DNA of 64,000 bases from Shewanella colwelliana ATCC 39565 (lineage in GTDB: Bacteria; Pseudomonadota; Gammaproteobacteria; Enterobacterales; Shewanellaceae). The translations under genes and the position numbers were made by a program. The notes below the pieces were generated by a model, which made no database searches, had not been told where the DNA came from, and worked only from the letters and a program-made list of their open reading frames with translations. Of this stretch, positions 34,286 to 43,045 are shown piece after piece. Position 1 is the stretch's first letter. Each line of letters starts with the position of its first letter. The DNA lies in NCBI RefSeq assembly GCF_000518705.1, contig NZ_JAEC01000029.1, forward strand, positions 1 through 64,000, written 5' to 3'.

Positions 34286-35830
34286 TTAGTTTTTAGGGGC
34301 AGGGCAATCCGTTAACACTGTTAGCGATCTGTTGCTCTTGTCTACTTGTTGCATTAACGCCATTATCTCATTGGGGTTAAGCCCTTTATACATTAAGGCG
34401 ACATTAGGCTGGTGTGCTAAAGGGGCTAACCGCGAGCAATCTGTAATGTTCATGATGGAGACCGATGTTGCTTGGCTTTGTGCTAATGCCTGCCAATCTT
34501 GAGTGTCGATATTTGATAGCATCAAGTTGGCAGATAGTCGGCTGATATCGCCAAATTTGGCTATCTGACTCAGCTCTATGTTGAGCATCTCTAATTGCGC
34601 TAAGCTCGATAAGGGGGATAAATCAGTGAGCTTCCCGCCCATTAAACTGACTGTGTGCAGTTGTTTGAATTTTTGCAGGTCGTCAAGATTTACTGTCGAT
34701 GACAGACGGCAGTTAACTTGGGTCAGCTCATTGCTATTACTCAATTGAAGCTGCTTGGCGATAGCTTTTATACAGCTTGCTATTTGTGGGTCGTTAAATG
34801 ACATTGCATCTATGGAATATGACGGCGAGCGGAGCAGTAATATATCTAGGGTGATTCGCTCATTGTCGGTCTCGACAACACCGGTAATACGGGCTTGGTA
34901 TGGCAGGCTTATATCTGCTAATGCTGCATCAGGCAGTTGTAACTGAAGCTGGTCATTAATACGGAGTTGATTGGTCAGCGTAAGTTGCTTGAGTTCAGAG
35001 ATATCGCTGACTTCAAGAGTGCTAAGATCGTTAAAATAAGGGAGGTCATTAGCCGTAAATTCATAGCTTAGCGTCAGTGTTTCAACTGACTTGTTCTGTG
35101 GCTGCTGTGATTGAGGCTCAGGTGCCCTTGTTCGATCCGTTTGCGACGTCGCGTGATCAAATTCATCTATCGCCCCATGTTGTATCAGTTTCTCAACCAG
35201 TTCAGTTTCGACGCTCTGAACGTCTTCAACCAGAGGGGGCAGAGCCTCAGACAGATAGCAGAATTTAGACACCTCAAACATGTCTACCAGCATATTGACC
35301 TGAGTTTGACCAAGGTTGAACGCCATTAATGCCGAGAACGCTTCGGCTTCATCTCGCTTTGTTAGCAGGGAGTCGATGTTATCGACATAGTCTTGTAGTT
35401 CAGTTGTAGTCTGTTGAAATTGCGCTAATTGCTCGGGTTGGTAGCAGTCGCTGTCTTTGTCGATGTTTGCGAGAAAATGCTGATAATGAGGTAAGTACTG
35501 ATTAGCGAGCGCTAACATCTGCTCGGCAGTCTGTGTCATGTCGCCAATGAATTCGCTTTGTAGCACGATTTTAGCGCTTTGAGTTTCGTCCAGCTTTTGT
35601 GATAACAACTCCATTTGCCGAGCATGTTGTTTACTGAGTCGATGAGATTGCTCGACGATAGTGTTGGTATCTTGTTTGAAATTCAGGATGGCATCGCGGG
35701 TCGACATTGCGAGTAGCTTGCTGCTGTATGTCATCGCTGTGATAACAAGCACAATAGATATTGCCGAGCCTAATTGTTTATTTGTGAAGCCGCGGTAGAG
35801 TGTTAGTTTTAATAATCGCTTGATTGCCAT
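34286..35830 (-). CDS. Hypothetical membrane-anchored protein with leucine-rich-like C-terminus
   Basis: A 514-residue protein: a hydrophobic anchor (about 22-42), a long helical/coiled-coil region (about 45-205), a Gln/Ser/Pro linker (about 230-245), and a C-terminal part with leucine-rich-repeat-like lines (LTLTNQLRINDQLQLQLPDA; LHTVSLMGGKLTDLSPLSSL; LEMLNIELSQI). The pattern recalls periplasmic LRR proteins but the repeats are few and irregular. Function unknown. It probably forms a transcription unit with the OmpA-family gene. Confidence 0.65.
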   Translation of the reverse strand: MAIKRLLKLTLYRGFTNKQLGSAISIVLVITAMTYSSKLLAMSTRDAILNFKQDTNTIVEQSHRLSKQHARQMELLSQKLDETQSAKIVLQSEFIGDMTQTAEQMLALANQYLPHYQHFLANIDKDSDCYQPEQLAQFQQTTTELQDYVDNIDSLLTKRDEAEAFSALMAFNLGQTQVNMLVDMFEVSKFCYLSEALPPLVEDVQSVETELVEKLIQHGAIDEFDHATSQTDRTRAPEPQSQQPQNKSVETLTLSYEFTANDLPYFNDLSTLEVSDISELKQLTLTNQLRINDQLQLQLPDAALADISLPYQARITGVVETDNERITLDILLLRSPSYSIDAMSFNDPQIASCIKAIAKQLQLSNSNELTQVNCRLSSTVNLDDLQKFKQLHTVSLMGGKLTDLSPLSSLAQLEMLNIELSQIAKFGDISRLSANLMLSNIDTQDWQALAQSQATSVSIMNITDCSRLAPLAHQPNVALMYKGLNPNEIMALMQQVDKSNRSLTVLTDCPAPKN

Positions 35831-35956
35831 TGACTTCCCTGTTTATACAATCAATCTAACCTTGATTGACGACTCTCCATAAAGGTTGTCCACAAAGCTG
35901 ATTCATAAAACATATGCCACAAAAGATGGGTCATAAAAGATAGGCCATGAGATATT

Positions 35957-35985
35957 AATTCAGGGGGAACGCTGCCCCCTGATTA
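35957..35985 (-). terminator. Possible terminator after the small lipoprotein gene
   Basis: Stem TCAGGGGG/CCCCCTGA with a short loop, flanked by AT-rich bases, 17 bp after the lipoprotein stop on the minus strand; the T-run is poor. Confidence 0.5.
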
Positions 35986-36001
35986 ATCGTTAAGCCGAAA
36001 T

Positions 36002-36403
36002 TTAGAAATATAAGTTATCGACTAACTTTTCATTGACATATAACTCACATTTATCGGCCGTGCTGCTCTTTGAAGACTGCACTACACTTGCGATGGCACC
36101 AAAGGCACCGCCTTGATTACCTAACACCGAACCGAAGTAGCAATGACTGCGTACAGCGAAGTCTTTGTAATTGGCGTTTAAGTTCTGAGTTGGAGTGTAA
36201 GGAGGAAAACGACCTTGCATAATTGGATCGCCGTTTACGGTTAAGATTAAAATATTTTTCTTGTCATGATAGCTGCCGTTAAATTTGAGCACTGTACCAT
36301 CGACTTCGACCGTTTTTTCGAGTGCTATACGAGGGCCTGGGTCTGAAGCACAACCAGTAAGAATAACGGCAAGTGTTAAGGCAGAAAGTGAAGCATATTT
36401 CAT
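36002..36403 (-). CDS. Small lipoprotein of unknown function
   Basis: A 133-residue protein with a clear lipobox (LTLAVILTGCAS, Cys at residue 18), so a membrane-attached lipoprotein. The mature part is a small domain with two Cys (YF.G region and CELY) that could form a disulfide. No family recognised. It stands alone, upstream of the hypothetical gene at 34286. Confidence 0.7.
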   Translation of the reverse strand: MKYASLSALTLAVILTGCASDPGPRIALEKTVEVDGTVLKFNGSYHDKKNILILTVNGDPIMQGRFPPYTPTQNLNANYKDFAVRSHCYFGSVLGNQGGAFGAIASVVQSSKSSTADKCELYVNEKLVDNLYF

Positions 36404-36722
36404 TTAAATAGTCCTTTATATCAAGAGTAAATCGTCCATCAAGGAGTGGATGTTAATCTAGACAAAAAAGCATCACAATGAGATGTAACCTTATTTGCTA
36501 AAAATAAAACTTTAGTTTTACGCACGGATCTTATCTTAAAGTGTTGACCCGCTGTATTATCCATTCGGGTGTATTTTGATTGGAAATTAGACTTGTTAGC
36601 CCTAGATTTATATGAAATGTGTCTTGGGTAGCTCATAAAATGCACTGACGAGCCCGTAGTCTAGGGGCCATTTGCTAATTTTGATAAAAAGTCACTTGTT
36701 TAAAAAAGGTATTAGCCAGCTG
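36404..36722. other. Gene-free stretch left of the IS element
   Basis: No convincing gene. A short minus-strand frame (36439-36645) has no ribosome binding site or recognisable content. The bases next to the IS show no target duplication with the right flank. Confidence 0.5.
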
Positions 36723-37940
36723 CAGGGCGGGATCATACTTTGTTAATAGTAGGGAACTTCTTCGTATCTGCATGATCTGATCGGGCATGTTATTCTACTG
36801 AGCCTAATCCATGTCCTTATTTGAACACTTGAAACTCATCGAAGACCCTCGCTCTCACATCAACCTAAACCATGATTTAGTTGATATTATTTTTCTCGTT
36901 TTAGCCGCTATCGCTTCAGGTTGTGATGGCTGGCAAGCTATCGAATAATTCGGCCAAGAGAACCTATCTTGGCTGCGTAAACATCGAGATTTTGATAACG
37001 GAATCCCTACTCGACATTCCATTGCTCGGATCATTAAAGTGATCGATACCGAAATACTGGTTATGACACTCTTTAGTTGGGCAAATCGCTTAAGAGAAGC
37101 CTCATCCAAGCCATTGATCGCTATTGACGGCAAAACCTTGCGTGGGGCTGTTAATCAACATGGCGCTAACAATGCGCTTCACTTGGTTTCGGCCTTTGAT
37201 ACTGAACAAGGAATTGTGCTGTATCAGCAAGATACACAGACTAAAGACAATGAAATCGCAACGGTTCAGGCGTTATTGCACATGTTAGACATTAAAAACA
37301 CTGTTGTAACCTTTGATGCACTTCACTGCCAGCGGGAAACGCTTCAACAAATCATCAAAGCTAAAGGCGACTATGTTGTTCAGGTAAAAGGCAATCAACC
37401 GCTACTGAGGCAGGCCATAGAGATGCAGTTTCAACCTCACTGGGATAACGACGGCGTCGACATCTTGAGTATCGAAGAGGATGATAAGGGGCATGGCCGT
37501 AAGGAGCGTCGCACGACATTTCAAATTTCAGCAAAGCTGCCGCAGGCGCTCGCGAAAAAGTGGCCGTCAGCAAAGTCGCTCATTGCCGTTGAACGTCAAC
37601 GAACATGCAAAGGCATTACCACCATAAGTACGGATTATTACTTAAGTTCTTTGCCTCTAGACATCAAACTCGCAGCCAAAGCGGTGCGTCAGCATTGGCA
37701 CATCGAGAACCAGCAACACTGGGTGCTTGACGTCACCTTTAGGGAAGATTGTTCAAGGATTGGTGACCATGAAAACGCGAAGAAGATGGCGCTATTTCGG
37801 CGTATCGTGCTGAACCTTTTAGAGCAGCATCCGCTAAAAGCAAGTAAACCAACCAAGATAAGAAAAGCAGCATGGAGTGGCGATTTTAGGAGCGAGATTT
37901 TCTTTGGTTAAATGATTTAACAAAGTTTAATCCCGCCCTG
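36723..37940 (+). mobile_element. Insertion sequence of the ISAs1 family, inactivated
   Basis: A 1218-bp element bounded by inverted repeats that start CAGGGCGGGAT and continue with high similarity (ACTTTGTTAA) for about 25 bp on each side. The length and the transposase fit ISAs1. The 8-10 bases next to the two ends (GCCAGCTG on the left, GGTATTTT on the right) do not match, so the target duplication is lost or the flanks have been rearranged. The transposase gene has an internal stop. Confidence 0.85.
36811..37911 (+). pseudogene. ISAs1 family transposase with an in-frame stop
   Basis: The full frame starts at the ATG at 36811 (MSLFEHLKLIEDPRSHINLN) and ends at 37911. A TAA at 36946-36948 interrupts it after codon 45, in the context GWQAIE-stop-FGQENL, where family members have a Glu or similar residue; a single base change (GAA to TAA) would explain it. 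The rest is intact, with IDGKTLRGA, TFDALHCQ, VKGNQP and the late HWHIENQQHWVLDVTFREDC (DDE-type). A shorter frame from 37039 lacks the N-terminal domain and is unlikely to be active. Confidence 0.88.
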
Positions 37941-38242
37941 GGTATTTTGGTGTGTGAGTATATTTGTTTTTAAGTTGAGCAAGCCCGCAGTACTTCTTAA
38001 AAATTGGATATTTCTAGGGCATCTACTTAGGGTAAATAATTCACCATTATACATTTCACTTCCTTATGAGATTTATAATGTACTACTTTATTACTAGGGT
38101 TGTTTTTGAAACGAATAAATCGTACAACTTTATTATTATGTTAGTTGTATCAAAATGTGTTTACTATTTTATCTATATATCTATTAGACACAACCCTGCA
38201 GATTGTAGGTGTTATAACTTGGCATAAATGAGGTAAGTAAAC
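37941..38242. other. AT-rich gene-free stretch right of the IS element
   Basis: No open frame, repeat or hairpin of note was seen. It is more AT-rich than the coding surroundings and may be leftover sequence from the insertion event. Confidence 0.5.
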
Positions 38243-39754
38243 CTATGGTGTGACTATATGCCAATCTGGTAATTTTTCCTGTAGATCGGGTTTTATTTTA
38301 TCGAGATCGCCACGGATAACCATCACTGGTGGAGCGTGGAACACTTGCTGTGCCGCTTGCTGTAATGTCAACGAATTGAGACGTTGCCATTGAGCTTGCT
38401 GATTCACTATCGCTTGCCAATCCTGCTGCTTACTCAGCAGCTGAATATAGCGCGCCGTGCGATGAGCGGGATCGTCAAACATTAAGTTGAATTGATTTTG
38501 ATAGTAATCTGCGAGCGCTTTTACCTCGTCGTCTTCGGCGAGCTCAGTTTGGGCTAGCTGTAAATGATCTAAAATCCCTTTAATAAAAGCCCCTGTGTGC
38601 TGTAACTGGGTACTACCGTAGTACTTTAGAATTGTCGCCATAGGGTTGTCGAAGCAGCGTCCATAAATTCCATAGGTGAGTCCTCGTCGTTCACGCAGAT
38701 CATAGTAAAGTCTGCCTGAAAAACTTCTTCCGAGCCAACGGCTCAGAAGTTCGCAACTAAAAGTGCTGTCTATCTGGCCACTATCACTGCTGTGAGCCTG
38801 TAATGGTAAATGGTATCCAAGGCGCACTTGGGTTTGTACGCTGCCCGGCGCGTCGATAACGTAGAGGGTTTTACCATAGGGTTTAAAGCTATCTAGCTTT
38901 GGTTCACTGAAACTCGATGGCACAGGCAGGCGTTTCATTTGCGCTGCGATAACCGTTTTTTGCTGCGGCTCAATTGACGCGTCGCGTTCGATGATTAGGT
39001 GCCACTGGCTTTGGATCCCTGCTTGATGAGCAATCTTTTCAAGAGACTGATGTGTTAGCGTTTTTTGCTGTGCTTCATTATTGAGCGCGCCATTATAGGG
39101 ATGGGTTTGTCCCAATATTTTTTCCGCCCACAGCTTCTCTATTTCGTTACCATTAAACGCGTTGATATGTTTATCGAGTGCGAGTTGTCGTCTTAGTTTG
39201 GCGATATCTAGATCGCTAAAACTGCCGGTTGACCATATATCGACTAATAGCGATAAGGCCGTTTCAAGCTGATCATCAGGGCAGGCCAAGGTAAGCGTAA
39301 CGCTATGTAGACTCACTTGTGAGTTAAAGCTTTCTATGCAGTTGAAAGGTGTTTTTGCAGATGGCTTATTTGCCAGCCAAAGCCCTTTTTCAGTAAAGGC
39401 CTTGGCCAAGATATCCGCATCTTGATAAGGCTGGTTTGGGCTAACTGCGACTAAATGAATGCGGTTAAGCGTAGAGAGTCTGCCTGGGAGTATATGCAGG
39501 AGATGAAAGGGGGCTAGCACACTCACTTGCGGCACTAAATGGTGTTCTACTAGGCTCGAACCTGATGATTCAACTATAGGTGCGTTGATTAACGGTTTGA
39601 AGCTAGGGGGCTCGGGGGATTGAACTGGTGTAAAGGTCATTTTGGTCTGCTGACAACCACCGCAAATTAGCAAGATGAGAAAAAAACTGAGTAAGAGGCA
39701 TGAGTTTATACTGCACAGCTTTATACCGCACAGCTTCACAACAAAGGGCCTCAT
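38243..39754 (-). CDS. M16-like peptidase subunit, lipoprotein, no zinc motif
   Basis: A 503-residue protein with a lipobox (LILLICGGCQQ) and two M16-like lobes. It lacks HxxEH, like the non-catalytic subunit of heterodimeric M16 peptidases, but keeps the R/Y region of the C-terminal lobe (LYYDLRERRGLTYGIYGRC), which closes the chamber in this family. The ATG at 39754 overlaps the stop of the partner gene (ATGA), so the two are coupled. It probably forms a periplasmic-side complex with the upstream zinc peptidase. Confidence 0.85.
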   Translation of the reverse strand: MRPFVVKLCGIKLCSINSCLLLSFFLILLICGGCQQTKMTFTPVQSPEPPSFKPLINAPIVESSGSSLVEHHLVPQVSVLAPFHLLHILPGRLSTLNRIHLVAVSPNQPYQDADILAKAFTEKGLWLANKPSAKTPFNCIESFNSQVSLHSVTLTLACPDDQLETALSLLVDIWSTGSFSDLDIAKLRRQLALDKHINAFNGNEIEKLWAEKILGQTHPYNGALNNEAQQKTLTHQSLEKIAHQAGIQSQWHLIIERDASIEPQQKTVIAAQMKRLPVPSSFSEPKLDSFKPYGKTLYVIDAPGSVQTQVRLGYHLPLQAHSSDSGQIDSTFSCELLSRWLGRSFSGRLYYDLRERRGLTYGIYGRCFDNPMATILKYYGSTQLQHTGAFIKGILDHLQLAQTELAEDDEVKALADYYQNQFNLMFDDPAHRTARYIQLLSKQQDWQAIVNQQAQWQRLNSLTLQQAAQQVFHAPPVMVIRGDLDKIKPDLQEKLPDWHIVTP

Positions 39755-41184
39755 AACACTTGCTCCTCTAATGAGTCTGTCCATCCTGTAGGTAGCCATT
39801 CGAGTACCGCTTTACTCCAGCGAATATACCAAGGCGGCAGCAGATCTAAACGGACGACACCAGGCTGTAAATATTGTCGAGTGACTCGAATAATATCGGC
39901 GTTGGTGACTGCGTTGACGCGCTCCCATGGGCCAGATAGTGGAGTTAATCTGTCTTTTTCAAGGGTCGCGCTGAGTGTTGTCGCTAAGCTGATGTCGTTA
40001 TCTAGTTTTGCTAGCTGCTGCTGTAGTGATCGCAGCTTTAACTGCTTAAGTTGTTCGGATGTGAGCCCACCGGCTGCAAAGTCATCGATAATCGCTGTGA
40101 TCTGCTCGGTGAGCTGATCTAAGGAGATGTTGGCTCTTGGCACCATCACAAGGTTCATCACACCAAAATGTTCCATGGTCAATGGCAATGAGTAATACAG
40201 CAACTGTTTAGGTTCTGTGAGGCTGAGTTTAGCTAATACACTAGAGCGGCTTTGTAACAGGTAGGATTCAACTAAACTGATGGCGGCGGCATCTTGATGC
40301 GAACGACCAACGGTGTGCCATGCCAATAGTAAGCCAGGCCAAGGCCCTCGAGCATCGATGATCTCATGATGCACAGACTGCCTGTTAACTTGGAGTGGAT
40401 GAAAGCCTTGGGGTGTGTTATTTGGCATTGGCCAGTCAGCAAAATACGCTTTTACCCAAGTGAGCGTTTGTGGTGGCACTTGCCCGACTATGCTTAGTTG
40501 CAGGGTATCGGGGCGGTAAAATGTTTGATGAAACTGAGTTAGGCTCTCGGTTGTCGCCGCTTCAATATCGGTTTTAGATCCAATCACGGCATGGCCATAA
40601 GGGGTTCCCTGCACTTGCTTGAGCAAAAACTCCATAGCAGGGCGAATATAGGGCTGATTATCTATCGTCGTCGCCATCTCCTCTAGCACTGTCTGTTGCT
40701 GGTTTTTCACTGTGTCTGTTGTCAGTGAGGGACGAATAAAACGATCGGCCTCTAACCAGAGTGCTAACTCAAGGGCATTGCTGGGAAGGTTAAGATAATA
40801 GTTGGTGTAATCGAAAAAGGTACTCGCGTTGAATCGGCCACTGAGTGCACTCATGGTTTGGCTATAACTGTCGCCTGGAGCATTTTGGCTGCCTTTAAAT
40901 AGCATATGTTCAAACAGGTGGGCATAGCCGGTTTGACCTTGTGATTCATTGCGCGAACCGACTGCAAACTGACTGGCAATTGCCACACTTTGTCGTTGCG
41001 CAAGTGGTAATAGCCTCACTTCAAGCCCATTGTCTAAACGGCGATACTCAATGGTTTTTTCTACTTGATAAAGGGGCAATGCCAGCTTAACCAACTCATC
41101 ATTGGCTGCCGCTACGCTAGTCGTTATTGTGGCGGCTATAAATAAGTGCGCCATTATCAAGTGTCGAGAAAGTGTTAAGTTCAA
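39751..41184 (-). CDS. M16 family zinc peptidase
   Basis: A 477-residue exported peptidase with signal peptide (about 10-26, FIAATITTSVAAA) and the inverted zinc motif HLFEH at 89-93; the Glu of TVLEEMATTI is the likely third ligand. The catalytic lobe is followed by a second M16 lobe. It cleaves peptides in the periplasm; substrates are unknown. The start is uncertain: the TTG at 41184 has only a weak AGCGAG upstream, and an ATG at 41154 is the alternative. It is followed by the M16-like lipoprotein with a 4-base overlap. Confidence 0.88.
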   Translation of the reverse strand: MNLTLSRHLIMAHLFIAATITTSVAAANDELVKLALPLYQVEKTIEYRRLDNGLEVRLLPLAQRQSVAIASQFAVGSRNESQGQTGYAHLFEHMLFKGSQNAPGDSYSQTMSALSGRFNASTFFDYTNYYLNLPSNALELALWLEADRFIRPSLTTDTVKNQQQTVLEEMATTIDNQPYIRPAMEFLLKQVQGTPYGHAVIGSKTDIEAATTESLTQFHQTFYRPDTLQLSIVGQVPPQTLTWVKAYFADWPMPNNTPQGFHPLQVNRQSVHHEIIDARGPWPGLLLAWHTVGRSHQDAAAISLVESYLLQSRSSVLAKLSLTEPKQLLYYSLPLTMEHFGVMNLVMVPRANISLDQLTEQITAIIDDFAAGGLTSEQLKQLKLRSLQQQLAKLDNDISLATTLSATLEKDRLTPLSGPWERVNAVTNADIIRVTRQYLQPGVVRLDLLPPWYIRWSKAVLEWLPTGWTDSLEEQVL

Positions 41185-41226
41185 TGTAATTGTCTCGCTT
41201 CTAAAGCCTGATTATGCCGATTGTTT

Positions 41227-42777
41227 TTATTCGTTGTTCGGTTTTAACCCTAGTCGTTTTGCCAATCTGTGTAAATTTCCTGAATCAATTTTCAAGGCGC
41301 GAGCGGTTGCTGCCCAGTTATTTTGGTGTTGCAGCAACATCTGACGAATATAGTTGCTTTGAAATTGCTCTGTAGCCTGCTTAAGATCGCCGCTGACGGC
41401 GAAAGCTGGGGTAGCGATCTCTTGGGTCATTGCGGTTTGGTTTTGCGGTGCAAATTCAAAATGTGTTGGATTTATCAAGGCAATATTGCCGGTCGACTGT
41501 GCTCTTGCCAAGATGGCCGCTCGATAAATACTGTGTTCGAGCTCCCTAACATTACCCGGCCAAGCATATTGGTTGAGCATGGTTATGCTTTGGGGGCTGA
41601 GACGTAGGCTTTGCAGGCCTAATTGCTGGCGACAGCGCTCAACAAAAAAACCACTGAGTAAGGTGATGTCTTGTTCGCGCTCTCTGAGAGGCGGAGCGAG
41701 CAGCGGGAACACGCTAAGTCTATGATACAAATCGGCCCTAAAGCGGCCTGCTAACACTTCATTTTTAAGGTTTTTATTAGTGGCGGCAATGATACGAACG
41801 TCCACCTTTAAACTGCGATCATCACCGATCTTTTGTAGATCACCATATTGCAATACCCGCAGTAACTTCGATTGCAGTGTCAGCGGGAGCTCACCTATCT
41901 CATCTAAAAACAGTGAGCCCTTGTCGGCCATTTCAAACTTACCGCTACGATGGCTAATTGCTCCCGTAAACGCCCCTTTGACATGGCCAAAGAGTTCACT
42001 TTCTGCCACAGATTCTGGTAATGCTGCGCAATTGAGGTATACCAAGGCTTGATTGGCACGTTGGGACTGCTGGTGGATAGCGCTGGCTATAAGCTCTTTA
42101 CCCGTGCCCGTTTCACCAAGAATGAGCACGTTGAGCTCGGTTGGTGCGACGACGGCGATCTCTTGATTGAGATTAAGCATTACTGGAGATTGACCTATGA
42201 TCTCGGTGTCGGCAGCTTGAGCGCGCGTTGTGCTGACTTGTGTGTCATCCCATTTTGATTGTAGTGACTGTTTCTCGAGTTTATCGATGAGTAGCGCGTT
42301 ATTGAGCGAAGCCGAGGCAATGGCGCTGATGGCACGTAATTGCCCATCACTAAAGGAGGTAAATTGATCCGGGTTAAAGCCGTCGATTGTGATAGCGCCG
42401 ATCAGGGCACCATCGGCGATGAGTGGTAAGCCGATACAGGCATGTACAGTTAGGTTGTCGCCTTGATTTGGGATCAGGCCATCATAGGGATCTGGAAGAT
42501 CGCTATCGGCGGGGAAACGCACAATATCACCCGCTCGCGCAATGGCTTCGAGGCGGGGGTGTTCGTGAAGGTTAAAGCGTCGACCAAGCACATCTGGGCT
42601 GAGTCCATCTATGGCTAATGGCGTAAATAGCTGCCCCTTAAATTGTAGTAGTGCTGCGGCATCGCACTGAACGCTAAGTCTGATTGTATTGAGCAGGCGA
42701 GAGAATCTATCGTGGTTGGAGAGCCCTGAGGTGAGATCGAGTGCCATGCGAGTGAGTTCAGTCTGGCTGAGGGCCAT
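41227..42777 (-). CDS. norR: Nitric-oxide-responsive sigma-54 activator NorR
   Basis: A 516-residue regulator: N-terminal GAF domain that senses NO through a non-haem iron (about 15-170, including the family-specific [20 protein letters not shown]), AAA+ domain with Walker A GETGTGKE, the sigma-54 contact loop GAFTGA and Walker [12 protein letters not shown], and a C-terminal Fis-type HTH (about 475-515). GGAG before the ATG at 42777 fixes the start. It lies downstream of norB on the same strand, 268 bp away, and very likely controls it. Confidence 0.93.
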   Translation of the reverse strand: MALSQTELTRMALDLTSGLSNHDRFSRLLNTIRLSVQCDAAALLQFKGQLFTPLAIDGLSPDVLGRRFNLHEHPRLEAIARAGDIVRFPADSDLPDPYDGLIPNQGDNLTVHACIGLPLIADGALIGAITIDGFNPDQFTSFSDGQLRAISAIASASLNNALLIDKLEKQSLQSKWDDTQVSTTRAQAADTEIIGQSPVMLNLNQEIAVVAPTELNVLILGETGTGKELIASAIHQQSQRANQALVYLNCAALPESVAESELFGHVKGAFTGAISHRSGKFEMADKGSLFLDEIGELPLTLQSKLLRVLQYGDLQKIGDDRSLKVDVRIIAATNKNLKNEVLAGRFRADLYHRLSVFPLLAPPLREREQDITLLSGFFVERCRQQLGLQSLRLSPQSITMLNQYAWPGNVRELEHSIYRAAILARAQSTGNIALINPTHFEFAPQNQTAMTQEIATPAFAVSGDLKQATEQFQSNYIRQMLLQHQNNWAATARALKIDSGNLHRLAKRLGLKPNNE

Positions 42778-42989
42778 AGGGTCTCCAAATGTTAACAAGG
42801 TAATAGGGTTAATATGAGTGGTTATTATGAACGGATATGACCAATAAATCCTAGTGCAATGTCAATTTGATGCTGTCAATTTGACGTGTTTAATTTAGTG
42901 CGTTTGATTGACTATGCCAAATTGAACATGCCAGTTTACATAGATGTCTCGTCTTGTTGACTGAGTGGCCGTAGCGCTGATATCAGACC

Positions 42990-43018
42990 AGAAATAGGGG
43001 CTCGCTGCCCCTATTTCT
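42990..43018 (-). terminator. Hairpin after norB, likely terminator
   Basis: Perfect 11-bp stem AGAAATAGGGG/CCCCTATTTCT with a seven-base loop, 27 bp past the norB stop. The T-run is poor, so it may allow some read-through to norR. Confidence 0.6.
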
Positions 43019-43045
43019 GTACTTCGACCTTAGTGAATCATACGA

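Noticed and set aside
36439-36645. Minus-strand 68-codon frame left of the IS
   Set aside because: No ribosome binding site, domain or compositional support.
36711-37950. Target site duplication of the ISAs1 element
   Set aside because: The flanks GCCAGCTG and GGTATTTT do not match; a partial GGTATT match is offset from the left end and probably chance.
38243-39754. Second M16 protein as a broken gene because it lacks HxxEH
   Set aside because: Zinc-less partner subunits are normal in M16 gene pairs, and the frame is intact and coupled to the catalytic gene.
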